Shown piece by piece: positions 21,680-33,554 of a DNA stretch of 64,000 nt (within the stretch, counting starts at the first letter, position 1; every line of letters starts with the position of its first letter). The stretch is from Rhodamnia argentea (lineage: Eukaryota; Streptophyta; Magnoliopsida; Myrtales; Myrtaceae): contig NC_063150.1 in the NCBI RefSeq assembly GCF_020921035.1, positions 37,123,826 through 37,187,825 of the forward strand. Reading direction: 5' to 3'. The notes under the pieces were generated by a model that saw only the letters and a list, made by a program, of their open reading frames with translations, was not told the DNA's origin and did no database searches. A program made the translations under genes and the position numbers.

Positions 21680-23401
21680 ATGGAGGTCGAGAGAGTGCAG
21701 GCCGTGGCGTCCTCCTTGATGACCGCGGAGACCATCCCCGCAGATTTCATCCGGCCCGAGCAGGAGCGCCCCGCCATCACCACCTACCTGGGCCCCGCCC
21801 CGGACATCCCTACCATCGACCTCAGCCTTCCCGACCGCGACTCCGTGGCGAGGGCCATCGCCCACGCCAGCAAGGAGTGGGGGATCTTCCAGGTGGTTAA
21901 CCACGGCATCCCCGCGGAGCTCATCTCCCGCCTGCAGGCGGCCGGGAAGCACTTTTTCGACCTCCCCCCCGAGGAGAAGGAGGCCTACGCCAAGCCCCCC
22001 GAGTCCCAGTCCGTCGAGGGCTACGGCACCCGCGTCTCCAAGGACGTCAACTGCAAGCGGACGTGGAACGACCACCTCTTCCACAAGGTCTGGCCTCCTT
22101 CCTCCATCAACTACCGCTTCTGGCCCACGAACCCCCAAGACTACAGGTGCGTTCCCTGTCGCAACAGGAGGTGCATATTGCATTTGCATGGCATGGCGTG
22201 AGGATTAATTAAGCTTTCTTGCATGCACGCAGGGAGGTGAACGAGGAGTATACCGAGTACATTAGGGAGGTGGTGGACGGGCTGTTCCGCTGCCTCTCCG
22301 TGGGGCTCGGTCTGGAGGAGAAGGCCATGATGGAGGCGGTCGGCGGGGAAGAGCTTCAGTACAACCTCAAGATCAACTACTACCCTCCCTGCCCCCGCCC
22401 GGACCTCGCCCTTGGGGTGGCCGCCCACACCGACCTGTCAACGCTCACCATCCTTGTGCCCAACGACGTCCCGGGCCTCCAGGTCCTCAAGGACGGCCAC
22501 TGGATTGACGCCAAGCACATCCCCAACGCCCTCATCGTCCACATCGGCGACCAGATTGAGGTCTCTCTCCCTTCCTCCCTTCTCCCCCTCAACCCCCAAC
22601 CCCCACCACCCCCTGGTAATGCCGTTAATAACCAGATCAAATTAGGGAAACCGTTCGACAGCGACGGTGCGGTGATTGTGACTACAAACTCAACTAACTC
22701 GTCTATGATGCCAAGCCAATGTCGGTGTAGGTGCGCCTGGCGTTTTTTGTACCGTGAACTTTGGGGATTGGAACAGTCGCATCCCTGTTAAAATTTAGGT
22801 TACTTTTCCGTAAGCGGGTGTTTAAAGTTGATGCCATGTGGGGGATGCTAATCACGTGCTTCTCCTCTCTCTCTTATGGCCCACAGCTCACTAAAAGCCT
22901 CTTTACCTTGCCCGGGCACGTGACCTCACTTCAAAGGTTCAACATCGGAAGTTCATTTTGCACCTCGTACTTCCACTAGGTGTAGTGTAGTAGGCCCCAT
23001 GCGACGCCCTGAGTGTCCCACTTACGCGAAACGATCTTTAATCTGAAAGCTTTCATGATAAATTCACAAAGACGATTCTAAATTACAAAGTCTTACACTC
23101 CTACTTTTAACATCGGGTTCAAGCCTCCTAGCGATCCATAACACTGGGTTTTTCTTTCTGATTTGGCTCCTTTGTTTGGCTGTTGTAGATCCTGAGCAAC
23201 GGACTGTATAAGGCGGTGCTGCACAGGAGCACAGTGAACAAGGAGAAGGCGAGAATGTCGTGGCCGGTGTTCTTGGAGCCGCCGGAAGAGTGGGTGGTCG
23301 GGCCTCTTCCTCAGCTGCTCAGCCCCGAGAGTCCCCCGAAATACAAGGCCAAGAAGTTCAAGGATTACATGTACTGCAAACTCAACAAGCTTCCCCAGTA
23401 A
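21680..23401 (+). CDS. FLS: Flavonol synthase (2-oxoglutarate/Fe(II) dioxygenase)
   Basis: Converts dihydroflavonols such as dihydroquercetin to flavonols such as quercetin, using Fe(II), 2-oxoglutarate and O2, in the cytosol. Exons: 21680-22146, 22233-22560, 23189-23401; junctions AG|GTGCGT, GCAG|G, GAG|GTCTCT and GTAG|A; 335 aa. The N-terminal half (DIOX_N) starts [11 protein letters not shown] and has PTIDLS and [12 protein letters not shown]. The catalytic core has [19 protein letters not shown], placing Fe ligands at H221, D223 and H277 (VLHRSTV), and R287/S289 (RMS) for 2-oxoglutarate; this numbering equals that of characterised FLS. It ends YCKLNKLPQ, typical of FLS and not of flavanone 3-hydroxylase or anthocyanidin synthase. 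Coding GC is high, above its surroundings. No lesion is seen, so it is likely active. Confidence 0.95.
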
Positions 23402-23721
23402 AACTCCCTCCCTACTCTTTTACAAGGCAAAACTACTTTGGTTTTTGCTCCGGAACGCCGCGGTACCGGTCCCCAATTTCTGCGCTTAGAATTTATTTCC
23501 AACCGATATTCTGAGTGGTGTTTTGACATTCAACCGATAATAATTGTTCCCGCTGTCTTCTGTCGTGTCACTTTTTGGAACGTCTCAGTCACAGTTAACC
23601 AAAGTACTTTTTACAATTTGCTACGCGGCAAGAAAGTATTGTTTGCTTCTAGAGCGCCACGTCATCTCTGAAACACCCATGATCGACACGTGCTTAGCGG
23701 GGCCCACATTTCAGTTTTTCT
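23402..23721 (+). other. FLS 3' flank
   Basis: Contains the presumed 3'UTR of flavonol synthase. No further gene, RNA or repeat is recognised before the foldback element begins. Confidence 0.4.
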
Positions 23722-24521
23722 CTCACATTTTCCTTTCCGCAAGCACGCTCACAACACCCCCTCTCTCCAAGTTTCTGCAAAAAAGACAACCACAACGTAG
23801 GACGGCATTTCTGGGTGGTGAAATCATCGGCGCCGCCGTCGACCGTAGAGGGGGGCAACCACCGCCTACGACGGGCCACCCAAGACACTCTCCGGGGACA
23901 AAGCCTCCTTCACACTAATCAGTCCCCTCGCCTTCACCTTCACATCTTCAACCAACAGTCGGCCGCAAGGGAGCCGTGGGATGAGCCGCCGAGATCGCGG
24001 GCGACGAGGCGGCGGCGGGGGGTCAAGATCTGGTTGAGAGCGACCTTCGCGTTCGAGATCGCCGCTCATCGAGGCCGGCGACGAGGGAGCCGCGGGCTGA
24101 GCGGCCGAGATCGCGGGCGGCGAGGCCGAGGCGATGGTCACGGTTGAAGCGGCCTCGCGCCCGTTTGTAGCCCACGGCCCACTTTCTCTCTCCAAGTTTT
24201 TGCAAAATCTCTCCTCGCCGCCCCTGACCTCTCTCTTCCAATCTCTGTTCAAGTACTCGGCCTTGCCTCCCGCAATCTTAGCGGCTCAGCCCGCGGCTCC
24301 TATCACTTGAAGAGGGAGAGAGTGGGCCGTCGACATCGTTGGAAATGCTTCTGGTTTTGCTTATGCTTCGCATTCATTTTACTCGTCATCTTCGTCATCT
24401 TCTTCTTTTTGCAGAAACTTGAAAAGAGAGAGAGGGCTGTGGGGGTGCGTCGTTTTGCAACAACTTGGAGAGAGAGAAAGAGAGTGTGGGCTGTGGGGGG
24501 TTTACGTAAGGAAAATGTGAG
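23722..24521. repeat. Complex foldback element, about 800 bp
   Basis: The outer ends are inverted copies (CTCACATTTTCCTT at 23722, AAGGAAAATGTGAG ending 24521). Nested pairs include 24168-24213 against 24455-24500 (arms sharing CTCTCTCCAAGTT and TGCAAAA) and about 24088-24133 against 24258-24300 (arms sharing GGAGCCGCGGGCTGAGC). The inner part is GC-rich. No intact gene; the long frames on both strands reflect base composition. It ends 12 bases before the Mutator-like element. Confidence 0.7.
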
Positions 24522-24639
24522 TGATCTTAAATGGGGCTTTTTTTCAAATTGCATACAAAAAAAAAATTATTTACCATTTTAGGGGAGAGAAAACATAATT
24601 GCCGTTTTGGGATCTGCTCGGCAGTCATAACGCCGAGCG

Positions 24640-24760
24640 GGCCCCCCGGCCACCGGCCACCGGCCCCGCCACCCCCCCTCCCCCTTCCCCTGCCACCCCC
24701 ACCCCCTTCCCCTGTCGCCCCTCCCCACCCCCGGCCCCGATCCCGGCCGAGCGATTTCGT
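24640..24760. repeat. C-rich low-complexity tract
   Basis: A run of CCGGCCACCGGCC and CCCCC-rich sequence, with few A or T, sits between the left MULE terminus and its repeat array. It has G-quadruplex potential on the minus strand and no coding signal. Confidence 0.85.
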
Positions 24761-24769
24761 CATCGTAGG

Positions 24770-25860
24770 AAATTATCTTCTAAAAAAATTATAAAAGCTC
24801 GGAAAAATTAGTAAATGGCAACAATCAACTAGCCATAGACAATTCGGTGTATTTTCGCCGACGACTTTTGAAAATGACGATTTTGCCCTTATGGCAAATT
24901 GTCTTCTAAAAAAATTGTAAAAAATGTCAAAAATGGCCATAATGAACATGTCATGCACGATTCAGGGTATTTTGACCAACGGCTTTTAGAAAATAACAGG
25001 TTTACCATTCTGGAAAATTGTCTGCAAAAAAATTGTAAAAAATCTCAAAAATTAATAAATGGCTACAATCAATCGGCCATAGATGATGCGGGGTATTTTG
25101 GCCGATGACTTTTAGAAAATGATGATTTTGCCCCTGTGGCAAATTGTCTTCCAAAAAAATTGTAAAAAATCTTAAAAATTAGTAAATGACCACAATCAAC
25201 TGGCCATAGACGATTTATGGTATTTTGGCCGACGACTTTTGAAAATGACGATTTTGCCCTTTTGGCAAATTGTCTTTTAAAAGAATTATAAAAAATCTCA
25301 AAAATTAGTAAATGACCATAATCAACTGGCATGGACGATTGAGGGTATTTTGGCCGACGATTTTTGAAAATGACGATTTTGCCCTTCCGGCAAATTGTCT
25401 TTTAAAAAAATTATAAAAAATCTCAAAAATTAGTAAATGACCATAATCAACTGGCCATGGACGATTGGGGGTATTTTGGCTGACGACTTTTAGAAAATGA
25501 CGGTTTTGCCCTTCCGGCAATTTGTCTTTCAAAAAAATGATAAAAAATCTCAAAAATTAGTAAATGACCATAATCGATCGGCCATGGACAATTCAGGTTA
25601 TTTTGGCCGACGACTTTTACAAAATGACGGTTTTGCCCTTCTGGCAATTTGTCTTTCAAAAAAATTGTAAAAAATCTCAAAAATTAGTAAATGACCATAA
25701 TCAATGGCCATGGATGATTGAGGGTATTTTGGTCGACGACTTTTAGAAAATGACGATTTTGCCCTTCCAAAGAAATTGTCTCCCAAAAAAATTGTAAAAA
25801 GAAAATTGCCACAATCAACGGCCATGGACGATTCGGGCGTTTTGTTCTGCTCGGCATTTT
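24770..25860 (+). repeat. Left tandem array of MULE, unit about 126 bp
   Basis: About eight head-to-tail copies. Each contains a GCAAATTGTCTT-type block, AAAAAATTGTAAAAAATCTC, TTAGTAAATGACCA, a GGCCATGGACGATT-type block, TATTTTGGCCGACGACTTTT and AAATGACGATTTTGCCCTT. Blocks recur at about 24893, 25013, 25138, 25264, 25390, 25516 and 25642. The same unit appears inverted at 31500-32420, so the two arrays together make the element's long inverted repeat. Confidence 0.92.
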
Positions 25861-26045
25861 TTTAAAAAGGAAATCATTATTTTTGTTAAGTTTTTAATAA
25901 TTATTATTTTATTTATAAATTGTTTCTTTTGAAGCTTATTTTATTAGTGTAATTAATTCGAATATTGATAAAATGAAAGTCTTTGAGATATATGAAAAAC
26001 ATGCTATTTTCATAATAGATAATAATCGGATCGCAATTACATGTA

Positions 26046-28342
26046 CTAACGATGTCGTCTTCCTACATGACCTCCTGTTCCGCAACATGGCTCTCTTCGG
26101 TGCTCGGCGGCTCTAGTATTGTACGGACGAGGAGGAGGCCGAGGAGGAGGATCCGACTCGGGAGGATGTGTAGATGATGAAGGCATATCTTGTGAAAATA
26201 TGCCCCGCCCGGACGGTACATATCCTTCTGCAGAGAAGCTTGAATAAAAAGGAGGGAAATCGGGTACATACGAAGTAGGAGAAGGAGCTGGAGTCTCCGG
26301 ATCGGGAAATGCAAAAGTAGATCCCTCGGGAAATGGGGCGGCAAAATGGGTGAATCCAACATTGAAACCGATCCGGTCTAATCCTGAAGTGAAACTCGGA
26401 GCGAAATTCGTCGTATTATACTCGAAGGTGTAAGGGACGGCATCGCCAACTACATGACCTCGAGGAGTCCTCCGGGTCGACTAAACAGGCTCGGGCGAAT
26501 CATCATCGTGAGGGCCAACGGTTGCCGCCGTAGTTGCTGGTTGGGGTGGTGGCATCATCGTGAGACGCCTCTCCTCATCTTGGGCGTATAGCATTGCCTT
26601 AGCTATCCTCCCCACATCTCCCAAAGTCCGACGAGATGGACGTGAATTTAATATACGTAAGATTTGTTCCACGCCATCACTCTGGTAATGATATGACAAG
26701 CAACAAATGTTATAAAATTACAATAACTTATGTTAGTAAAAATATAGTTAATGAATTAAATTGAAAGTATTTGCACGAACCATTGAACCCATTGCAGCTC
26801 CCGTAATAGAAATTCACTTCCGTGTATGTCTGCAGAACCACTCCATATATGTTGAGTGAAAGTGGAGTTCCTCCGTGGCGGGATCAGCATGGACTACATA
26901 TTCGGTACGTCTGTCCCACATAGCGATCCATCGTCCGTGTTTGGCTGCCCAATCCTTCCCGGGTGGCCTATTGTCAATATCATGCAAGCTTGTGTGATCG
27001 CGGGGAGGAGTAGGTATCGGGCTTGCATACCAAAGCGGCGAAGTACCCGATCTAGATAATGCCACTCAACTATCCAAAACCGGATGAGTGGCACACGAGC
27101 CCTCCAAATATCTTGTCCCTGCAAGCGGTAAGGCGGTACATTCTCCCGAATGTCGCCACCATAGGGCTCCCAAATAATCTGTTATCATAATAAAACATAT
27201 GAAATTAAATGAAGAATTAATTTAAAAGCTAACATTATATTAAACTCATTCGTTGTTATCATTACTTACATCTTCGGATGCCAATCTATCAAGTTGGTAG
27301 CGCAAATGTACCAACGTATGCGTAGGGATCTCCGTCGTGCTTCGACCGTGACTCCAACCGCATAAACAAAAAACATTCAATTTTCTTATATTATACGCAC
27401 TGGAAGGAATTAATAACGCATGAACTAAAAATATAATAGATCACATACCGACTATTGAAAGGTGCAAGTCCTAAAGGAACCTCAACCGTCGGGGATGGGG
27501 AGACACATCTGAAGCTCTCCCACGCCCAAATATGCAGTATATGTAAGGCATCGCCCATTTGCTTCGTCTTCGGGTCGGTTGCACGACATAACTCTCGATA
27601 CAACCATGCAAGTGCTGCTGAACCCCAACTATACTGCGTAGGGACATTAAGGTTCGCCAATAATGGAAGAAACAGCAAACTAACTCGGGCACCTGATTTG
27701 TCCGAGAAAATAGATCCTCCTAGCGGACGGAGAATGAAAGCCCGGGAATGCTGCACTATGGCGACGTCATCGGCGGGCGGAAGCTCTTCAAAGCTATTGT
27801 CTCGGCTCAAATCGATCCGTGTGCCCCGCAACCGGGTTGGGTGAGCACCGAGTAGATCGTCACATACGGTGGCCCAATTCACAATCTTGGGCTAGTAATC
27901 GCACGTCCATCTATAGAAAGGCTCGTCTCGATCGCAATATCCTGCAGCGTGATAGTGCATTCACCTTCCGGCATATAGAAGGTGTGGGTCTCGGGCCTCC
28001 ACCGCTTGACCAATGCAGTAATTAAGTGCCAATCCAGCTGCACGAATCCTATCAAATAAACGCCCAAAAATCCCGAAGCTTGCAGATACGGGACTATCCG
28101 CGGATCAAGATCACCTACGTGTAGCATCACTCGCCGACATCGAAGGGCTTCTGTCGGAGGTATCTGTGACATGTAACATGAACAGTTAGTGGCAATTTTG
28201 ATGATATTGTTACAAAGTACAGATCAAGCGAAAAATCTTCAATTACCTTAGAGTCCCATATAGCTTGAGATCTATGTCGGGCTTGCCCAGTAAGTAGTGA
28301 ATCATCCTCCGGGCCCGGCTGAATGTAAGTATTCTGTGACAT
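26046..28342 (-). pseudogene. Plant mobile domain (PMD, MAIN-like) gene of the MULE, decayed
   Basis: PMD is an aminotransferase-like domain (Pfam PF10536) found in MAIN/MAIL proteins and in plant transposons. Exons readable on the minus strand: 28247-28342 (starts MSQNTY), 27449-28163, 27270 to about 27357, 26781-27178, 26046-26681. Recognisable segments are YLQASGFLGVY, LVKRWRPETHTFYMPEGE, TLQDIAI, VCDDLLG, PTQYSWGSAALAWLYRELC, WAWESF, WEPYGGD, VPLIRFWIVEWH and RVLRRFGMQ. The C-terminus is Pro-rich and ends GTGGHVGRRHR. Lesions: a one-base shift near 27885, a one-base loss near 27016, TGA near 26813, TAG near 26479, and no AG acceptor before exon 3 (reads GCGGT). The role in transposition is unproven; it shares strand and order with the transposase. 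Confidence 0.85.
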
Positions 28343-28702
28343 ATCTACACAATTGTGATACTATAACATTACAACAAATTCCCATATGTATATATAACAT
28401 GGAACACATAAACTGAATAAATATCGTGCAATTGTGATATTATAACATTACAAAAATTCATGATACTTGTCACGCCCCGTGTCCTTTTTACGCGCCAATA
28501 TCCGTTATTCGTTTATTTCCTAGGATCGACACGACGATAGAAATTATTTTATAACATAGAAATTATTTCATGATACAATTTTTTTCCCATATGAAGATAT
28601 TCATTTGATGACTTCAGAAGACAAAGAGATTTTATAACATAGAAATACGATCATCCTTACAACGCATAGGAACGAAATACATAAGGATCGAGCAAGTATG
28701 AT

Positions 28703-31359
28703 CTACTCTCCAGCCGATCTATGTGCACAAGTTTTCCTATTGTGTCCTGATTTTCCACAGTGTGTGCAATGATTTCGCGAAGAGCTACTGCTCGCGCTTC
28801 TTGAGTCCATCTCATTCCGGATCCGTGATGTACGGGGCCTTCCTTTCTTCCGAATACGACTCGGGTCCGGCACTAATGGCAGCTCGTCGGGTTCAAGCTC
28901 GTAATGAAGATGCCCCAACGGATTAAACATATACTGATAGCACTGAAGGGTTTTCTCTAAAGTATAGAATTCATCTACGTATGGTTCGTAATCAATGCCA
29001 TACGCTTGACATGCTGCTATTACGTGTGAACATGGGATTTTCAATCCTTCAAATTTCCCACATGCGCACGTTCTCAAGTGTAGGCGCACTATGTGTTTGT
29101 AGCCCCCGAACCTCCGGATCTGTCACGTCCGGTTGTCACTTGAAAACGCCTCTATCGAGTCGAAACACGTGACGACATGCCTATTTGTTTTTTTGACTTT
29201 CTTGGAGCGTGACACCGGCAAATTTCGTATATTTCCACTGGTTGTCTTTCTGCATCCTATACATTGTTCTTCTCGTATCAAAATAGTGCACCAACCGATA
29301 GAATATCTTGTCGACCATGGCTGCTATTGGTAGACCACGGAAACCCTTCAACATCCCGTTGACCGATTCGACTAAATTTGTCGTCATCGATCCATATCTC
29401 CTCCCTTCATCATAAGCCTTTGTCCATTTTTCTCTTGGAATCTGATCGCACCATGCAAGTGTGGCTGGATCAAACTCCCTAATTTGGCTCATGAATTGGT
29501 CGAACTTCCGCCGTTAGTTCGCGTAAGCTGTACATGACAACATTAATTAGTACTTTGTACTCAAATTTTTCCATACGTATTTTCTTAAAATTTACAAATT
29601 CGAGAATTTACCTGTCGTCCGAATAAGTTTTTTCCCTTCGGCATTTTTGAAATGTTTGTTGTAGTTGCTGGCAATGTGCCGAATGCAATATCTATGGTGA
29701 GCATGTGGAGGACGCCACCGTGCTGTCTCCATTGCTCGTTGAATACCGATATGTCTGTCTGATATTACACAAATATCATCTCTCCTAGTGACATATCTCC
29801 GCAACTGATTCATAAACCAAGTCCAATTATCAACATTTTCCCGATGGATTACAGCAAATGCCGGTGGGAAAATATGATTATTTCCATCAAGGGAGGCCGC
29901 ATAAAAAAGGGTTCCTTCGTATTTTCCGTACAAAAATCTACCATCAACAAAAATCACGGGACGACAACTTGCGAAGCCTTCAATCGTCCGCTTGAAAGTC
30001 CAAAACATCCGGTTCAAAACCGTTCATCCCTGATCTAGGTTGATATGATCATCGATCACAAAATGTGAACCCGGATTCCGACTCTTCATTTCGATCATCC
30101 ACGTCCTCAACCTACCGTATGATTCATCCCAATCTCCAAATTGTTCGACGATCGCCATTTGTTTGGCCTTCCGGGTTTTACGGTAAGTAGGTTCGAATTG
30201 CGGCTTATCTTGAATCTCCGCCATCGGTGGCTTGATTTTGATATCTGGTTGGGCAGCGACCATTGCTTCTATTTGGCTGCAGAGGTACTTTTGGTCAAGG
30301 TGCCGATGATCCCGTGACATTTGCGGAGAACTGCATGTATGTGGCCCATTATATTTACTTATTTTTCAAAACATGCCACCCGATTTAGCAATCGCGCGGA
30401 GCCCCCAACCACACGGTCCATTTGAATTGCCACACCTTATCACATATTCGTCTTTCTTTGTCAAATAACCGCGAAAATTTTGATTTCTCCTAAGGGAGTA
30501 CTCTTTCGCAGCCAACCGCACCGCGTCCCGTGATGGAAACAACATGCCAACATCAAATTCTTTTGATGGATCAAATAGCATACGGCCCGGCTTGGCTCTT
30601 ATGTCGTCTTGCATCATGTCAAAGTCGATCTCCGAATAAGGCGGTGAATGTACCAACGGCAAAATGGGATTGCTGTACTGCGTATTATAGTAAGCCTCCA
30701 TATTCTCACATCCGACATCTGCTTCGTCATTGTCATCGGAGTCCATCCAAGGATCATCTTCTTCATCACCATCATCATCATCACCACAAGCAGCAGCATT
30801 ATCAGCATTATTATCATCATCATCAGCATTATCGGCATTATTATCATCATCGCCAGCAGCATTATCAGCATTATCATCATCATCATCATCAGCAGCATTA
30901 TCAGCATTATCATCATCATCATCGCAATAGAAGCATTATCATCGGCCTCCGCACGTGCGATTATGCGGACCATCATCATCTTCACCAACATTGAAGCTTC
31001 CTCCGTGAAATCATCTCTCAATTGATGTTCGCTACGGTTGCATAAAACCGCAAGAACCCCGTACCACCGGCTGAAGTGCAAATTGCTGAATCATCGTAAT
31101 CGTGGCATCATCATGCACCTCCGTAATGTCATATGTGACACAATTGCATGTTACATACGGATATCTATACACCACTATTTGAATATACTGGTTTCTTGTT
31201 ATATTCAAAGCGCTCTCAATCGACACACGTAACTCATCAAATGTCTATATATTTGCCATCCCGAACATGGTAGATTGTCCGCCTTCGTAATCAATTCTAT
31301 ATTCGGTTCATACTATTTTGCCTCCCCAGCGCACAACCGCAAAAGATGTAGACGACATT
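28703..31359 (-). pseudogene. MULE transposase (MURA/MuDR type), decayed
   Basis: Exons 29612-31359 and 28703-29527, separated by an 84-base GT..AG intron. Parts in order: an N-terminal region from ATG 31359 with two in-frame stops; a poly-Asp/Asn tract encoded by GAT repeats (30757-30930) with frame slips; a MuDR-type N-terminal domain (FDVGMLFPSRDAVRLA, CGWGLRA); a conserved block with SYGRLRTW; the catalytic core with the first Asp in VIFVDGRFLYGKYEG, the second in CVISDRHIGIQRAM and a CxxH in HRYCIRHIASNY; a SWIM finger (CACGKFEGLKIPCSHVIAAC); and a C-terminal CCHC knuckle (CTHCGKSGHNRKTC). Lesions include TGA at about 30367, TGA near 30026, TAA near 29515 and a frameshift near 29085. It is dead as it stands. 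Confidence 0.92.
30757..30930. repeat. (ATC/GAT)n trinucleotide tract in the transposase
   Basis: An imperfect trinucleotide repeat encodes runs of Asp mixed with Asn/Ala on the minus strand. The other frames give spurious His-, Ser-, Ile- or Met-rich ORFs. The coding frame appears to slip inside the repeat around 30925. Confidence 0.9.
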
Positions 31360-31499
31360 CTGAGATTTAAATAAATTAGAAATTATTTCTAAACTACAAT
31401 TTCCTAAATATTGTCCCATATACGTTATCAAATTAACATACCCACTATCAATATATCAAATGAAATAAATGTCTTAGTATAGGCCTAAGGGCTAGTTGC

Positions 31500-32420
31500 T
31501 AGAAGGGCGAAATCGTCATTTTGGGAGACAATTTGGGAGACAATTTGCCGGATCAATATATCAAATGTTTTTTGGGAGACAATTTACCAGAAGGGCAAAA
31601 TCGTCATTTTACAAAATTCGTCGGCCAAAATGCCGTCAATCGTCCATGACCGATTGATTGTGGCCATTTCCTAATTTTTGAGATTTTGTGCGAAATCGTC
31701 ATTTTGGGAGACAATTTGCCAGAAGGGCAAAATCGTCATTTTTCAAAATTCGTCGGCCAAAATGCCGTCAATCGTCCATGGCCAGTTGATTGTGGCCATT
31801 TCCTAATTTTTGAGATTTTGTTTGAATTTTTTGGGAGACAATTTGCCGTAAGGGCAAAATCGTCATTTTTCAAAATTCGTCGGCCAAAATGCCGTCAATC
31901 GTCCATGGCTAGTTGATTGTGGCCATTTCCTAATTTTTGAGATTTTGTTTGAGTTTTTTGGGAGACAATTTGCCAGAAGGGCAAAATCGTCATTTTTCAA
32001 AATTCGTCGGCCAAAATGCCGTCAATCGTCCATAGCGAGTTGATTGTGACCATTTCCTAATTTTTGAGATTTTGTTTGAATTTTTTGGGAAACAATTTGC
32101 CGGAAGGGCAAAATCGTCATTTTTCAAAATTCGTCGGCCAAAATGCCGTCAATTGTCCATGGCCGATTGATTGTGGCCATTTCCTAATTTTTGAGATTTT
32201 TTTTTAATTTTTTGGGAGACGATTTGCCGGAATGGCAAAATCGTCATTTTTCAAATGTTATCAGCCAAAATATCGTCAATTGTCCATGGCCGGTTGATTG
32301 TGGCCATTTCCTAATTTTGATGATTTCTTACAATTTTTTTGGGATGTAATTTTCCAAAAGGGCAAAATCGTCATTTTTTTAAATCACCGGCCAAAATAAT
32401 CTATGGCCACTTCATTGTGA
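31500..32420 (-). repeat. Right tandem array of MULE, unit about 126 bp, inverted
   Basis: About seven copies of the same unit as the left array but on the other strand: GACAATTTGCC, AGGGCAAAATCGTCATTTTT, CGTCGGCCAAAATGCCGTCA, GTTGATTGTGGCCATTTCC and TAATTTTTGAGATTTT. Blocks recur at about 31710, 31835, 31962, 32088 and 32216. The outermost copy is degenerate. Confidence 0.92.
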
Positions 32421-32547
32421 CTATTTTCCCATTTTCTCAAATTTCTTAATATTTTTTTCCTTCATTTTTTTGAAAGTCTTTATGATTTTTCTTTATTTTT
32501 AATCCATTTTGTATTTTGTAATTTTCTATTATCCGAATTTTGAAATT

Positions 32548-32721
32548 ATTAAAAAAATATTTTTCGGACCGGGTCAAACCCCACCCTCGCTTCTCGGTCC
32601 GAAAAAATATTTTTCGGATCGGCACCTAGACTATTGAGCATACCCCTAAAAGGTAATTAAGTTTTTTTTCCCCTTATTTGGTAAATAATTTTTTTTTGAT
32701 GCAATCTTAAAAAAAAGCCCC
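32548..32721. repeat. Hairpin plus extra copy of the MULE terminal block
   Basis: A hairpin with arms TATTTTTCGGACCG and CGGTCCGAAAAAATA spans about 32559-32611. From about 32645 the sequence (CCCCTAAAAGGTAATTA, TTATTTGGTAAATAATTTTT, AAAAAAAAGCCCC) repeats the right terminus of the MULE in the same orientation, ending near 32721. It looks like an internal duplicate of the element's end. Confidence 0.75.
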
Positions 32722-33554
32722 AAAAAAGAAGCCAATCTCTAACTATGTAATCTGTCCAAAAAATCATTTCACACTCCTAATTTTCTTTTTTAAAATTTGA
32801 AAATCGTCAAAATAAATATGTGGACGTAGTTGCAAAAATGAGTCCTCAAAATTTGTTCTTATGAGATTATGGTCATTTTTTTTATTTACCACAAATCGTA
32901 AACATTACAACTATTCGGTCTACAAATAATAATTAAATAAATAAAACAATACTTACGAAACTGCAAAAAATAACTATAACAAGGTTTATCTCAAACTAGT
33001 AAGAAGGTCGGCTTTGCTTTTCTCTCACACTTCGCAAAAATAAAAAAATCCCAATTTAATTTAAACATGACAAAAATATTTGCAATAAAATAAAACCCTA
33101 ATATCAATAAAGGCACCCGAGGAGAGGGGGATATGAGAAAATTTTCGTGAGCTATATAGAAGAAAACAAGAAATGACGTCTTAGAGAATCTGATTAAAAC
33201 TTGGTTGGGATATTAAGAACAAATCTCGTCGAAGTTAATCAAAGCGAGGGGAGGGCTCCCAGCGGACTCCACACTCTATTCACTTAATATCCGGATCACT
33301 TAAAATCAGAGATTCTGTGAAGGAGGCTTCAGCAAAAGAGGGATGAGGTTTTGTGGAGAGGTGAAATGCAGTGGAAAGTTGAGCTTCTGTGGAGAGGCGA
33401 AATGCGGAGGAGAGATGAGCTTCTGAGAGGAGGCGATTTGTAGAAAGAGATGAGTTTCTGAGAGGCGAAACGCAAACATGCAAAGGAGCGATGAACTTCC
33501 TTGGAGGAGCGAAATGCAGAGAATGAAGCTTCGTGGATGAGCTTATCAACCGGA

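Noticed and set aside
21521..22189. Long minus-strand frame over flavonol synthase exon 1
   Set aside because: It is the antisense of a GC-rich exon; the plus-strand frame is clearly a dioxygenase.
23815..24252. Arg/Pro-rich frames on both strands
   Set aside because: They arise from the GC-rich foldback repeat; both strands give similar meaningless frames.
24770..25860. Regularly spaced repeats resembling a CRISPR array
   Set aside because: Units of about 126 bp are contiguous, without unique spacers, and are inverted at the other end of a eukaryotic transposon.
30530..31081. His-, Ser-, Ile- and Met-rich open frames on both strands
   Set aside because: They are shadows of the GAT trinucleotide tract that encodes poly-Asp in the transposase frame.
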